Shown in pieces: positions 1 through 14,632 of a stretch of 64,000 bases of DNA (positions are counted from its first letter, which is position 1; every line of letters begins with the position of its first letter). Both the position numbers and the translations under genes were made by a program. Origin of the DNA: Corallium rubrum (taxonomy: Eukaryota; Cnidaria; Anthozoa; Scleralcyonacea; Coralliidae); NCBI GenBank assembly GCA_964035015.1, contig OZ035997.1, positions 13,053,036-13,117,035 of the forward strand. The letters are read 5' to 3'. A model generated the notes under the pieces. It was not told where the DNA came from. It made no database searches and saw only the letters and a list, made by a program, of their open reading frames with translations.

Positions 1-480
1 CCAACCTTCACACCATCATCATTATCCTCGTACACCTCTGGTAATATAAATTCTACATATTATATGTTAAACAAAGTCGTTGATAGTTGGCCTCCTTGTC
101 TGACTCTCCTACTAATTTTGGCAGGTTCAGAATATAAAATAGAAGGCTTAGTCTAACGTAATATTATAACGTTATAATAACACCACTCACGTTTTGATTG
201 TTGTTTCTTGACACTTTAATCTTTTTATATTGGTTTTTGGGGTTTTTTGTGTTGTATTGTTGCCGAATTAAAGTATATCAAAGGTAATAATTCTGATCTT
301 GATTATTTATTACATTAGTTGAATTTTTTTATATTTTATTAATTAATGTGCTTGTTAACAGTAATTTTGCAAAGATATAGTGGATCAATGAACAGGGTAG
401 TAGATTTCTAATATTTCTACTGTAACTGTAATAACTATATATTATAATGAGAGAAAAAAATAATACTGCACTTGATTAGA

Positions 481-893
481 CCTGGGCTAAACGTCGCACA
501 ATAGACGAATTTAATTCAGACGAATTTAATTGTTTGAATTACATTCGACGAAACTGCGATGTATAACTCCATTAAATCCGACACACGAATTAGATTCGTC
601 TCGGGCCGCTCGGCAATCAAATTCGTCTGAGTCAGACGGATAATGCGACGATAATGCGTGTTCGAGTTACACGACGAATTACCACGACGTCCAATTAAAT
701 GTTTCGCTTCTGTCTATGACAATTCGGCGGCATGTTTTCAAGAAGTCGTTTTCAGGCTCCACGAGTCCAAGTAAAAACAATTAAATTCGACATCAACTCG
801 ATGTCGCATTTACGTCGCCGCATTACCGACAAAGTTAATTTGGATTAAATCCGTCTGCATTAAATTCGTCTATTGTGCGACGTTTAGCGCAGG
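481..893. mobile_element. Palindromic MITE with GACGAATT repeats
   Basis: Inverted ends start CCTGGGCTAAACGTCGCACA and match CCTGCGCTAAACGTCGCACA read from the other side. They run about 45 bp with few mismatches. The interior is full of TTCGTC/GACGAA motifs. No protein is encoded. The target duplication is not clear. Confidence 0.6.
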
Positions 894-898
894 CCTTA

Positions 899-1048
899 AG
901 CCGGTTTTCCACTAGGTGATTTTTTTCGCGCGAAGCGACTTTCTTTTGTTCGAATTCGATAGATTTCTGATTAGTTCCAGCTCAGAGCTCATGAGACAAA
1001 AGAAAAAGTTGCTTCGCGCGAAAAAAGTCGCCTAGTGGAAAACCGGCT
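899..1048. mobile_element. PIF/Harbinger-like MITE, TTA target duplication
   Basis: This is a 150 bp near-perfect palindrome. The ends are AGCCGGTTTTCCACTAGG and its complement, and the arms continue through TTCGCGCGAAGC. It is flanked by TTA at 896-898 and 1049-1051. A TWA target site is typical of PIF/Harbinger elements. Confidence 0.65.
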
Positions 1049-1144
1049 TTAGATACCAAGTTTTGTCGTGTTGTGTTGTTCGGAGGCTCGAAACTCCATT
1101 TTTTCACACTTATAATTTCCTTACATTTTTCTTTGTTTCTTCAG

Positions 1145-1256
1145 GTGGTCCATTTGTTTCCCAAGGTTCGCAATCACTACAGCTACACATGAAACAATAT
1201 TACAAATTGAAGGTCCATTTTGTCAATGTAACATGTGTGGAGATGTAGAATACAAG
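1145..1256 (+). CDS. PLSCR: Scramblase exon a (Cys-rich [12 protein letters not shown] segment)
   Basis: The acceptor is ...tttcttcag and the donor AAG|gtacag. The frame is G + 37 codons, from Trp-Ser-Ile-Cys to Glu-Tyr-Lys. The longest open frame over this stretch (1063-1248) is a different frame and is spurious. Confidence 0.88.
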
Positions 1257-2982
1257 GTACAGCACATACATTGCAGTATCGGGACAGGCAGGACCATCTG
1301 CAGAAATTTATAAGTTGGGGATAATTTTGAGGCAATAAACAACAAGAAACTATTTCTTAAAAGAAATAGCTGTTTCGTTCCGGTCAGTCGTTTATGAGGG
1401 TCTGTTTCAACAGCAATGACGAATTTTAGCTCAACTAATTATTTCCCCCATGTAGACTGGCGCGACAATTTTTACTACGCGCCTGCGTTTCATACGACAA
1501 ATTTAATTTAGACGATTTTTGTTTTGCATACATTATAAACAAACTAGAAATATGCTGAAGCGAGAAGATTATAATAAAACTACAAAAAAAATAATTTAAG
1601 CTTCGTCTAATAAAACGAACACACATTTCAGACGTTGTACCGTCTGATCATGACGGATTACTCTCTCCTCCGCAGTCCAGAGGGCAGGCCTCTATTGACT
1701 ATTATAAAATAACAGGTATGCTACGCACGCTCTGATTGGACGAGAGCCATTTTCACTCAGAGTACAGACACGTTTGACGTCATTTTCATTTTATATTGTA
1801 CAACGCATGCTCTGTTTGGTTAAATCTCACGTAATCACTGGCGTATTTATTTGATTACGCCATCATTCGTCAGCTGAGTCTCGGTCACTTTGGTGGCTTC
1901 TCCTTGGTTTTTTAGCTCGTAAAACGGTTAGTTATTTTATAAAACAAATAGAAAATCGCTTTTGTGACTCTGTACTGTGATACAAACACGAATGACGCAA
2001 TTTCAACCGGAAAAAATGTGTGAAAACACTCGGCTTCGCCTCGTGTTTCCACTAGGCATTTTTTCCGGTTGAAATCACGTCATTCGTGTTTGTATCACAG
2101 CTGGAGTACAGAGCCACGCAAGCGATTTTCTATTTGTTAATTTCAGGTTATTCGCAGTCGCATAAATTCGACTGAATTTAAATGTGACGTGCTAGTGGTC
2201 TCGCGATTTTCGTGAGAACGCAATTATTTTGGCAACGTAAATCTTCTATTCAGTAGCAATACTCTTCTGACCGTCTACAGGAGGAAAATAAAACGTTACC
2301 AAAATAATTGCTTCCTCGGGAAAATTGCGAGACGCTAGCATGTCGCATTTAAATTTCATGCAGCTGATTTATTTATGACACCGCGGTATTTATTGAATAA
2401 TCGCCAATAGCAAATCCATAAATTTCCAAGGCCAAAAGGATCAATATAAATTAGGTCAATAACGGACTATCATCATTTTCGTCGTCATAGGTCATAGTTT
2501 AATTCTCGAATCAGAATAATCCATTTAGATGGGCCACAAATGAATGATAACGAACTTCTAGCCTCAAACTATTGACATTGTTCATAAAATAGCTATATTT
2601 TAAAATTATTAGACACGCGTGAAACAGTGCGACTGACCTTTTGGAACGCGCAGTTGCCATATATAACGAATGCATTCTGGGGAAAGTTCCTACTTTCTAA
2701 GCACAAGATTGATGATTCGCTTCGCACGGGATTGTTTACGTCTTCAAATTACTCTAGATCAGCAATATTTTCACTTCGTTTTGGCGTTTAACCACGCCTC
2801 CAACTAAATTTTTTATGCGGAATTTTGATTTCATTGGATAAGATCACAGTTATGTCAACAACACTGCACTACGATTGGACGATTTTCATCTGTGATGACA
2901 GTTTCTTTTGTGATGTCAATGGAAAGCTAATACAGTAACAGTTTCGTTCCTGCGGGGAACGAAACAAAAACGACCAAACAAG

Positions 2983-3077
<95 letters not shown>

Positions 3078-6000
3078 TGAAATATCAGACCTCCGTTTCC
3101 TGCACGGACCTCGATTCGACAGACAGTGAAATATCGGACCAACGTTTAGTAGTATGTTTTGAGGGCCTGATCGCAGGTTAATATTTCACTAGTACAGACC
3201 TCACGCTCGATCAGAAGTAGTAAATACAGACCAATTGACCGTACCGAAAAAGATAGCGACTTGTACATTTAACCACAATCCTTCGCGCATAATAAAAATT
3301 GTTTCTTGTACAATTATCGGAAGATAGGTCTTCAAAAAGATCAACTTCGGTAGGAATGAAGTTCTTGCTTACTTAATCCATGTTAATATGATAAACAATG
3401 TTTAATTGTTATTTGAGCTGATTTGAGGTCGCAAAGCATTTTGGGTATATGTACCGCCGCCATCTTTTTCGGTATCGTCAATTGCCGTGACCAGTTTTTT
3501 GTTTGTTTGTTTGTTTGTTTGTTTGTTTGTTTGTTTGTTTGTTTGTTTGTTTGTTTGTTTGTTTGTTTGTTTGTTTGTTTGTTTGTTTGTTTGTTTGTTT
3601 GTTTGTTTGTTTGTTTGTTTGTTTGTTTGTTTGTTTGTTTGTTTGTTTGTTTGTTTGTCTAATACAGACCGAACAAGCGAGGTAAATAAGTAGTTTATTA
3701 TATGACTACAAGTGTTGTAAACGTTCTGTGGAAACTTGACAAAGTGTTAGGCTCGTATTCGCCACCATCTTTCTTGCGAACTAAACCAAAATGGCATGTT
3801 TTCTCATTTTTAAAGTACTTTCCGTTTAGCTATATAGAATCCTGAACTTTCTACCCCCAATACCTTTTTTTTTCCAATTGTTTTTGTTTGACATATCGCT
3901 CAGGGTTGTAAGTTGAATATAAAACATTTGAAATTCTATAATGTTTGTGAGAAGTAAATGTTATATTATTACGAACATTGCTACGAACATTTTGAACATT
4001 TTAATACATCAAATAAAAGCTAAACACAATCTCTAACAACATACCTGCACGATATATTTCAACAATGAGTAGTTAATTGTAGTATTATTATACACTTAAT
4101 GTCTGCTCCCGAGGGAAACAGTTAGTTTTGTTTTCCCGAGAGTCTTGATATTTCCCGAGACGAAGTCGAGGGAAACATCGAGGCTCGAGGGAAAACAAAA
4201 CTAACTGTTTCCCGAGGGATCAGACATTAAGTGTTTTGTTATATAGCTTGAGTTTCGCTGAATAATTTCGACGTTTATCAAGGGAAAGTACACAAAAGAC
4301 AAACGCTAAGACTTACCAAAACATTTCGCCTGGCTCCGTAATTTCACTTCAACCAAACAAATATGAGTCGCAGAACAAAAGAACAGCAATACATTTCTCC
4401 AGTTAATCTTCACACATGCTTTGAAGACCTATAAATATTCTTTTTTTCGTACCAAACAAGCTTTTGTTTATAGGATGCCGTGAAGAGTTCAAAGTTCTAG
4501 CGGGCAACAATTGAAAACTTATTGACCAAGCAGGCAATAAGTTCTCAATTATTGCCCGCTCGGACCGGTAGATATTGAAATTTAGCTAAGGTCATGTGAC
4601 CACAAACCAACCAATGGCAGTCATCGTTGTATCCAGTGAAACTCTAGCCATATAACAATAGCATTTATAGACATAGAGCGAGAGGAATTCGATGAAATAT
4701 TACCCCAAGAACCCCGAGGTATATGATATATTCCGAGGGCGAACTCCGAGGGGTAATATTTCATCGAATTCCCCGAGCGAAAGGTCGCTTAACTTAACTT
4801 TTAGTGTAATAAAAGTAGAGTGCTGCGTAGGCAGTGTAGAAACAACAATCGAAATATTATAGTAAGGTTAGGTATACTGCCGAAACAGAGAACGTAGGAG
4901 TCTAACGTTTCGAGCGAAGGCCCTTCGTCCGAGAGAAAGGTAACTTAACTTTTGTGCGCTTTTCATTGTCTGTTTCCATTCTGTTACCGCTTCTGGATGC
5001 ATTGTTTGTTGCTTTCTTTGTATTCCCTGAATCCTTATTTTCTTGTAACCTTGTAACCTTGTAACCTTATTTTCTTGTCTCGCCAAACTCCGCCATTGTT
5101 GACAGCTTCGTGAATCGTGCGTGACATCATGGTGACATTCACGCATGGTACACGAACTGCGAATACCACTGTGGCGGGCAATTCTACGATGAATTAACTG
5201 GTCACGTGGCACAAATCAAGCTCTCACGATCAGAAATGGCGGCTGTCGAGGCCGCGAAAAACGGGCTGACTCGTATTAGTTACACATGCGTAGAACGAAT
5301 ATCGTGCGTGTAAACGTCATCAATACATGGCCGACAGGAGCGAGTACACCCCAAGCTCAAAGTCAAACGTCTCCGCTCAAAATCGTCGCTCGACCATAAT
5401 TCTTCCACGAGCGCATAGCACGAAGGTTGGGCTTGCCATAGAATACGGTTTGTTGACAACTCGTGGAATTTTCGCGATGTACGAACCCACTCTCCTTCTC
5501 AAATTCATCAGTTTCACTTGAGCCAGCACGCACGTGGACTGCGAACTGCCCCATTAAAGTGGCCGATTTTCTATGCGATTTCCGATCGTGCTGACTGGAC
5601 AACTTACAGTTGAGATATAATATTCCTTCTTGTTGCATGTATACTTGACTTTCATTTTGTTTATAAAATTCTCTCAGCGGTCTGGAACGGCAGATTCCAG
5701 ACCGCTCAGGAACCAATAAAATTGCTGGATTTTACGTTCCAGACCGCTCGCGGAAATAGTCATATAATAAAGAAACTTACTGTTCGTCAATAGACCTTTC
5801 CGCATGAAGTGCGTGGATAATGCGTTGGGGCATTTGATTGGCTCTCGCAAAACCTTCAAAACGTCGGACAACTTTGGACATTAGCCAATCAGATTTGTCA
5901 AAAAGAAAGATCACGTGATCCATGTACTTCATGCGGAAAGGTCTATTGCAAATGCTATCTTAACACTTAGACAATGAGGACGAGTTGAAACGACCGTGAC

Positions 6001-7776
6001 CTTAGTGTTTCGAAATGTAGTGTTTCTACCTGTCACCACAAGAACAGAATAACGGCGTTTTCCAGCTTCGGAGAGCGTTTTCAAAAAGTTCCGCTTTCGT
6101 CCTCGTTTTCGTCATTTACGTGTACACGGAAAGCGAATCCATTGCTGTTCGTCTTAATTTAAAATTCATTAAACATAAATTGACTAGTGTGCTAATTCTT
6201 TGTAGGTTTTATCAGCCGATGGAAACAGCGAAGTTGGAAAAATTTCAAAGCAATGGTCTGGACTGGTCAAAGAAGCTTTTTCTGACGCTGATAATTTTGG
6301 AATTACATGTAATTTATAATGAAACGTTTTTAATGTGTGTGTAGTTTTGACAGCTTGTCCGCTATACTTTACATGCAATGTTTTCATTTTTTCCTATTTT
6401 CGGTTTTGAAGTGTCATTTTACTATATACGTCTATAAAATACATATATGTTATTTACCGGCTGGGAGGTCCGTATAGAAAAATATTTGCCCGAGGTCTTA
6501 AAAAAGGCCCGAGGCCGCAGGCCGAGGGACATTTTTGAGACCGAGGGCAAATATTTTTCTATACGGACCGACCAAAACGGTAAATAACGTATTTATTTTT
6601 TTGATACATAATTAGATAAATTAACATAATTGAATTAAGTTGCGTAATCGAGATGACGTTGACGTGATATTCAAAAGTCCAAAGTTTATCGTTCGACAGT
6701 AAACAACTGCCGACATGCAGTCTGACAGGGAAGCTTGGAACCTTTTTTTGTGATAAAAAAACACAAAAAACTTGCAGATCTAGTTACGAAAGGAAGTCAA
6801 AATGCAGTCCAAGTGTTTTTAAAGTTTAGTTGATAAAGATTCTTCGTCGTTCTTCTTCGTCGCTTGCTCGTTTTTGGCTGTTCGCTTGGAAAGTCACTTT
6901 CAATATTTGGCTGACTGCATGAAAATTAAAAGTGTGTTCTTCGAGTTTGAAGACGAAAATGTTTGTAGTAAGCCATTTGTAATTCAAGTTTCAAGGACAT
7001 GACACGATGAGATTGGCATGTGGAAAATATTTGACTAAAAGGTAAAGACTTGTAGCGGTTTCGTTGAGTATGGCGGTTCGATAACAGAAGAAAGACAGTT
7101 TAGTGTCAAAAGGTTTCAGCTTTTCTATCTTCTCGTGGTATGATTTTTTATATATATACTTCTATATAGTCAGTTCATTTAGTGATGCAAAATACCGTGT
7201 TCACAAGTTGATGTATGTTTTTCCTACCGTTTTAAACTGTTTTGTTTATAAATATCGCTCGTAAATTTTGCTTTGTCACAGTTTTCCGCCAGCGTTTCTT
7301 TTAAAATTCGCTGTTTACACGTGAAGTTGTCAAAACCATTTGGATAGTAAAACTCATTTGCATCCCCGTTGCTCTCTGTCGAATATATTTTTTCTGTGGC
7401 AAGCGAAATAGTTATGAAAATCGATCAATTTTAAATGACAGAATGTAAAAAAATAAACTTTTTTTTGTTTTTGTTTTGAAATCCGCAGCGGTCCGTATCG
7501 GGGTCCGTATCGTGTGATACGGACCGCTCGCTAAGCCAATCAGAGCGCGCGAATCAGATGGATTCCGGACCGCAAAAAAATAAATCTCAAGATTTTTCAT
7601 GTAAGCAAGTTGTGGCAATTTTACTCATTTTATATCTTTGTTTAGTTCCCATGAATCTTGATGTAAAGGCGAAGGCTACTGTTTTGGGTGCTGCTTTTTT
7701 GATCGTAAGTATTCGCGATTTATAATAATTAAATCGGTATAATTTTGCCAATATTTTTGTGCTAGGGACATGATTA

Positions 7777-7858
<82 letters not shown>

Positions 7859-9392
7859 TCTCAATATATAGCGGCAAAAATTATCGCATCCATCATGGCA
7901 TCTTTATGCTTATAATGAACGAACGAACCAACCAACCCTTTATTTTCATAGGTCTTCATAGGCTAGTCCCATCAGTATAATTAAAATCACTGTTGTTTAG
8001 TAACATGCAGAAACATTAATTTAAATTAAATTAAGACACATCCTTTCTTAATCAGAAGTTTATCCTTAAATAAGAAATGTAGATCTTTGTTCTAAAATTT
8101 GTAGGGGTTTTGACCGATTACGATAAATTCGACATAGAATAAATTCTCCCCTAAATCTAAAAGACTACAAAATAGGGAACAATTACAATGTTAAAAAATA
8201 AATCAAAACATTTGTGGATACTTCCATGTAACTTTTTATTAATGTTTGCAGCTATTATAATAAAATAAAGTTAGATATTTTGCTGTTTCTGTTCACTTAC
8301 CTTTTGTAAGTGTAAGTGTAATAAAGAACTTAAATTTGTCTGGTTCATCGTGGAATTAGAATATTCTTGTTTGAAAAGCAAATTTATTTTCTTTAATTTC
8401 AAAGCACCGAAAAAACAAAAACATTTTAACAAGATTGCTGTCACATTTTGCTGTGGCACGCGTCTTCGTAGTTTTTATTTATTTATTCAAGTTAAACAAT
8501 TATCAAGTCGATAACAGGACCGATAAATGTCGTGTATTTAGTGTTTGCATGCACTGTACGCATTTAAAGGAGCAGTGTCACCATTTGCGCATCTTTTCTG
8601 CGCACATAGAAATAACTTCGGAAAATGTTGGAAATAGCTCTAAATCGGACAAGAAACCAGAGAAATGAATCAAATGATATTACCTTCTACGGTTTCCAAT
8701 GAGAGCAGATGGGCTGCAAAGTCGCTATCGCTACATGAACCATATCCAGCTACGATTTTAGCATCTTTCCAGGACTCAAAATATAGTCAGTGATAAGTAA
8801 ATACGTTTGTGCTGACTATTTCATGCAGGCTTTCTGTGAACTATTTGATCCATCGTATTTTCTCTTTCTGCCTGAATTATCGCGTCTTCTACCATACGCT
8901 CCGCCAAGTGCGGCCGTTGTTTGGATCAACAAACTTGAAAACCTACAGGCTGTAGTTTTTCAAGTTGGCGCGTGATAATTGCGTGGGCTTTGCGAGTGAC
9001 ACTACTCCTTTAAGATATGCATGTCTAAAGACTAAGGAAAATCTTGCGCAGGATAGGAACCAACAGGAAAGTTTCCTTTGTGTTAAAGTCACTAATTCCG
9101 TCCTAGAGCTCACAAGACAAAGAAAATTTCCTTGTCCGTTCCTGTCCTGAGGAAAATTTTCTTGAGTGGTAAATGGGATGTCTTAAGGCTGGTTTCCAGC
9201 CTTTGATATCACAAACTTTGTATGTAATCATTTTAAAGTAAGGCAGCGCATTTCCCAAGAACAACACATATATACTGTACATTTTAAATTTAACACTTGC
9301 AATTTGTTTCTAATAATAATTTGCCTTTTTTATTTTCTCAGGATTTCATGTTCTTCGAGGAATCACAAAACAATAATGACAACCATTATTAA
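1145..9392 (+). CDS. PLSCR: Phospholipid scramblase, C-terminal part (5' exons outside window)
   Basis: Four exons join in frame: 1145-1256, 6206-6308, 7646-7704 and 9342-9392, giving 107 codons and a TAA stop. Every intron is GT-AG and the phases fit (1, 0, 1, 0). The product matches the C-terminal third of metazoan scramblases: a Trp-Ser start, [16 protein letters not shown], then [16 protein letters not shown], an EF-hand-like calcium loop [12 protein letters not shown], a hydrophobic helix ([19 protein letters not shown]) and a short Asn-rich tail. Scramblases are calcium-responsive, membrane-anchored proteins linked to phospholipid flip-flop in the plasma membrane. In human PLSCR1 the loop ends in Asp; here position 12 is Asn, so calcium binding may be altered. 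The first exon seen starts in phase 1, so a codon is split with an exon upstream of the window; I found no earlier scramblase exon in 1-1140. Family assignment is firm; which paralogue is not known. Confidence 0.9.
1943..2138. repeat. Long hairpin with CTCGGCTTCGCCTCG core
   Basis: This is a roughly 195 bp imperfect palindrome. The outer arms read ...AATAGAAAATCGCTT and its complement, and the inner arms are built on GATACAAACACGAATGACG. The centre is acactcggcttcgcctcgtgt at about 2026-2046. Confidence 0.7.
2157..2379. repeat. Imperfect palindrome, adjacent to the previous hairpin
   Basis: The left arm contains GAATTTAAATGTGACGTGCT and CAATTATTTTGGCAACGT. The right arm holds their approximate complements, around 2300-2379. 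No gene is present. It is probably another MITE. Confidence 0.55.
2982..3076. repeat. (CAGG)n microsatellite
   Basis: About 24 uninterrupted CAGG units. Open frames across it encode only Cys-Leu-Pro-Ala repeats and are not genes. Confidence 0.95.
3497..3657. repeat. (GTTT)n microsatellite
   Basis: About 40 perfect TTTG units. Three overlapping frames of Phe-Val-Cys-Leu repeats across it are artefacts. Confidence 0.95.
4092..4234. repeat. Hairpin with gagacgaagtcgagg core
   Basis: The arms CACTTAATGTCTGCTCCCGA and its near-complement enclose a second nested arm pair, CAGTTAGTTTTGTTTTCCC. The centre lies around 4155-4170. Confidence 0.7.
4499..4560. repeat. Short hairpin
   Basis: AGCGGGCAACAATTGAAAAC pairs with its near-complement ending at 4560 across a short loop. 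Confidence 0.5.
4676..4777. repeat. Hairpin with ccgagggcgaactccgagg core
   Basis: The arms are GAATTCGATGAAATATTACC and its exact complement. The G/C-rich centre is at 4712-4750. Confidence 0.7.
5788..5948. mobile_element. Palindromic MITE (TAGACCTTTCCGCATGAAGT ends)
   Basis: The terminal inverted repeat CAATAGACCTTTCCGCATGA is complemented at 5927-5948. The element is about 160 bp long and carries no coding. Confidence 0.6.
6206..6308 (+). CDS. PLSCR: Scramblase exon b (GKISKQW and calcium loop start)
   Basis: The acceptor is ...attctttgtag and the donor ACA T|gtaattt. The exon encodes [19 protein letters not shown] followed by [15 protein letters not shown], the most conserved block of the family. 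It ends in phase 1 inside the calcium loop, which matches the next exon. Confidence 0.9.
6440..6597. repeat. Hairpin element with TGTTATTTACCGG ends
   Basis: The arms run TTATTTACCGG(C/T)... and contain AAATATTTGCCCGAGG. The centre is cccgaggccgcaggccgaggg. A second member with the same ends lies at 10815-10936. Confidence 0.7.
7646..7704 (+). CDS. PLSCR: Scramblase exon c (end of calcium loop and membrane helix)
   Basis: The acceptor is ...ctttgtttag and the donor ATC|gtaagt. The leftover T plus TT gives Phe, then [19 protein letters not shown]. The helix has Ala-Ala where human PLSCR1 has Ala-Cys. Confidence 0.9.
7779..7856. repeat. (AT)n microsatellite in scramblase intron
   Basis: About 39 perfect AT units. 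Tyr-Ile repeat frames on both strands are artefacts. Confidence 0.95.
8568..9009. mobile_element. Kolobok/piggyBac-type MITE, TTAA target site
   Basis: The ends are AGGAGCAGTGTCAC and, read inward from the right, AGGAGTAGTGTCAC. TTAA flanks both sides at 8564-8567 and 9010-9013. The element is 442 bp long and lies in the last scramblase intron. Confidence 0.7.
9342..9392 (+). CDS. PLSCR: Scramblase terminal exon (DFMFFE and Asn-rich tail)
   Basis: The acceptor is ...ttattttctcag. The exon encodes [16 protein letters not shown] and a TAA stop. DFMFFE is the usual family C-terminus; the ten extra polar residues are an extension. No AATAAA lies close behind the stop. Confidence 0.88.
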   Translation, partial: DFMFFEESQNNNDNHY

Positions 9393-9654
9393 ATCCAACA
9401 ATGTACGCATTTATTGAATGGATCTTTCCATCTTTCACCGAATGAAAATACTCTTAATTTTTAATCATTGACGAATGAAAACATTATTTGTTTTAGATAA
9501 CACCGAATGGAACAAAAATGCACGATCAATAATCTGCCAATCAACTAGCGATTACTTAATACGGTGTTATATAATATTAATGTGACCTATGCATGGATCA
9601 TATATGGATCATACGAAGTGATTTTCCTGCATGTAACTCAATATAATATGTATT

Positions 9655-10680
9655 TGAATTCTTTTATAATGTTTCCCTGATATTTCGATTCATTTCGTCA
9701 TGAGAGAAAAGCCATCGGTCCATGCCACTCTTTCATCATCTCATTTTTATATAATTCTTTCTTGGTATTTTTTACCCATTCCTTCATCAGAGAAAATGCT
9801 AACTGTCACTCAACTCTTTCATGGTTTCCTTTTTATATAGTTTTTCTTTGATATTTTGATTCATTCCTTCATGAAAGAAAATCTCATCTGACATACCCAC
9901 TCTCTTATGATTTCATTTTTATAATTTTTTCCTTTATATTTCGATCCATTCTGTCAGATAAAAATGTAAACTGTCATATATTTTTTATGGTTTTCTTTCT
10001 TATATAATTCTTTCTTGATATTCCAATTCATTTATATCATTAGAGAAAATGCCAACTGACATACGAACTCATTAGCGTTTTGTTTTTTATATAATTCTTC
10101 CTTGTATCTTTTAATTCATTCCTTCGTTTTTATATAATTTTTCTCTGATATTTCAATTCATTCCTTTATCATAGAAAATGCCAACTGACACCACCCTTTC
10201 ATGATTTCCTTTTTATAAAACTCTTGCTTGATGTTTTGACTTAATCCTTCCAGACAAAAGATACCAACTTTCACTCTTGTGGTTTCCTTTTCCTACGATT
10301 TTTCTTTGATATTTCGCGATTCATATTTACGCTACTCTGGATTTGTCTCGATTAGCCCCTATGGTTATTACAGTTGGCCTGCATTTCGTTTTAATTCAAA
10401 TTAAAGTGTTTTTCTTTTGTTGGTTGTTGTTGTTTTGACTATAGTATTCCTTCCAGACAAAAATGCCAACTGTCGCATTCCCTCTTGTGGTTTCCTTTTT
10501 ATATAATTTCTCTTTGATATTCTGACTCATTCGTTCATCATTGAAAATGCCAACTGACCTCCTCTTTTATGACTTGCTTTATTATACAATCCTTCGATTC
10601 ATTTCGTCATTGAAGAAAAAAAAGAAGCCATATGTCATCACTCTTTCATGATTTCCTTTCTATATAATTTTCCAATATAA
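9655..10680. repeat. Degenerate ~85 bp tandem repeat downstream of scramblase
   Basis: About a dozen diverged copies of a unit built on TTTTTATATAATTCTTTCTT, GATATTTTGATTCATTCCTTC and GAAAATGCCAACTGACA. ATTCATTCCTTC-like landmarks recur near 9686, 9770, 9856, 9942, 10025, 10110, 10155, 10240, 10445, 10523 and 10593. No open frame spans it. Confidence 0.7.
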
Positions 10681-10814
10681 TTTTTATATGACCAAACATC
10701 CAAACAATAGTCTTTTACACAACAAAGAAATGCATATTAAGTTAATCACGTGAATATCATGTTTTTGATTACGCTACTTCCTATTACGCAACATAATTAT
10801 GATAAAAAAATAAA

Positions 10815-13405
<2,591 letters not shown>

Positions 13406-13648
13406 TAGAGCTTGATGAAGAATCCTCATTGCTTTATACCACCTTCCGAGGCCTCAATGGTCGAACCGCTACACACGCATGCCGAAATGTCATGACGAAA
13501 TTCGTAATCCTGACCGATATTTCTCGAGTACAGACCGAATAAACGAGGTGAATAAGTAGTTAATTATATGATCACAAATCTTGGAAACGTTCATAATGAA
13601 CTAAAAACCAAAAATTATTGGCACAAGTCCCAGATGCACTAATGTAAG

Positions 13649-13852
13649 GGGCTGTTTACATTAGCTGGGCTAGCCTGGTTAACCAGGCTCACGCGATTGA
13701 TTAGGATCGTAGTGTGGTTTTGAAACTGGCATAAACTAAATTTACAAAGAAGAATTGTTTTAGTTTAGATGTAAAGGAATCAAATCTCCTTTTGAGGTAA
13801 GAATCTCGTTACACGAGTCAGCCTGGTTACCCGCTCATGTATAACATCCCTT
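13649..13852. mobile_element. Degenerate GGGGCTGTTTACAT MITE
   Basis: The left end TAAGGGGCTGTTTACAT and the right end GCTCATGTATAACATCCC are imperfect inverted copies. AGCCTGGTTAACCAGG lies inside the left arm. It is related to the other GGGCCTGTTT elements in the window. Confidence 0.45.
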
Positions 13853-13995
13853 TACCCTTATAAATGCTCTCCAGTTGTTTGTAGTATAGTAATTTTACTT
13901 TATTTCATGAATCAGCCTCTTTGACACCTGTTGATACAGATAACTCTACGTTTAAAATTCTCCCCATTTACACCAAATGAATAATATGTATAGGT

Positions 13996-14225
13996 TATGT
14001 TGAGGCACGAGCTAGGGGATATGCTTTATTCACCGAAGGCGAAGCCCGGGGTGAATAAACACATATCCCCAAGGGCTACGAGGTTGACAGGAGTCACAAT
14101 AGAAAAGAAATATTGAGGGGATGATTAGAGGGGAAAATTAGAGGGGAATATTAATCTATTGTTTTTGCCGGGGCTATTAATATATTCCCCGAACATAACA
14201 AAGGATACCGAGGCTTGTGAAAATT
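13996..14225. repeat. Dispersed repeat with hairpin, copy 1
   Basis: It carries a hairpin (GGGGATATG...CATATCCCC, centre caccgaaggcgaagcccgggg), then GAGGTTGACAGGA, GAGGGGAATATTAATCTATT and ATATATTCCCC blocks. The same blocks recur at 57650-57965. Confidence 0.65.
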
Positions 14226-14275
14226 AAGTGTATGATAAGTTGTAAGTGGTGTAGTGCATGATGGTGCATGACTAA

Positions 14276-14632
14276 AGCCCTGTTAAATCTCCCATGTTTA
14301 ATCTCTCATGTTGTTTCTCCTTGTGGTGTTTACATGAAGAAGATTGAGAGTTAAGCTTTCGGTCTGATCGAAACGAATGGCTGAAGTCAATCCACTTGCA
14401 TGACTCCAAGTTGATTCATGTAAACACAGTTTGAGAGTTGAAAATGACTTGATACGCATGAGTGAAGTTGGTGCGTGTCGTGCTAAATGGCAGACATTGA
14501 GGGAACTACAGAAAATAATGTTTCAAAACCAAAAACAATGTTCCAAGCAGATCGGATTATCTAAAACATGTGCCCGGAATGACGTTTTTCGATCCGATTG
14601 AACTGTCAATCCACTTCATGTAAACAGGGCCT
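14276..14632. mobile_element. PIF/Harbinger-like MITE, TAA target duplication
   Basis: The ends AGCCCTGTT... and ...CATGTAAACAGGGCCT are flanked by TAA at 14273-14275 and 14633-14635. The arms include CACTTCATGTAAAC. No coding is present. Confidence 0.55.

Noticed and set aside
1063-1248. 61-codon open frame on the plus strand
   Set aside because: It overlaps the real scramblase exon in another frame; the conserved [12 protein letters not shown] reading and the splice sites decide against it.
3423-3693. Overlapping Cys-Leu-Phe-Val repeat proteins
   Set aside because: They are translations of the (GTTT)n microsatellite.
4868-5212. 114-codon minus-strand frame rich in Arg and Lys
   Set aside because: No family resemblance or splice context; it lies over repeat sequence, including the possible hammerhead-like motif.
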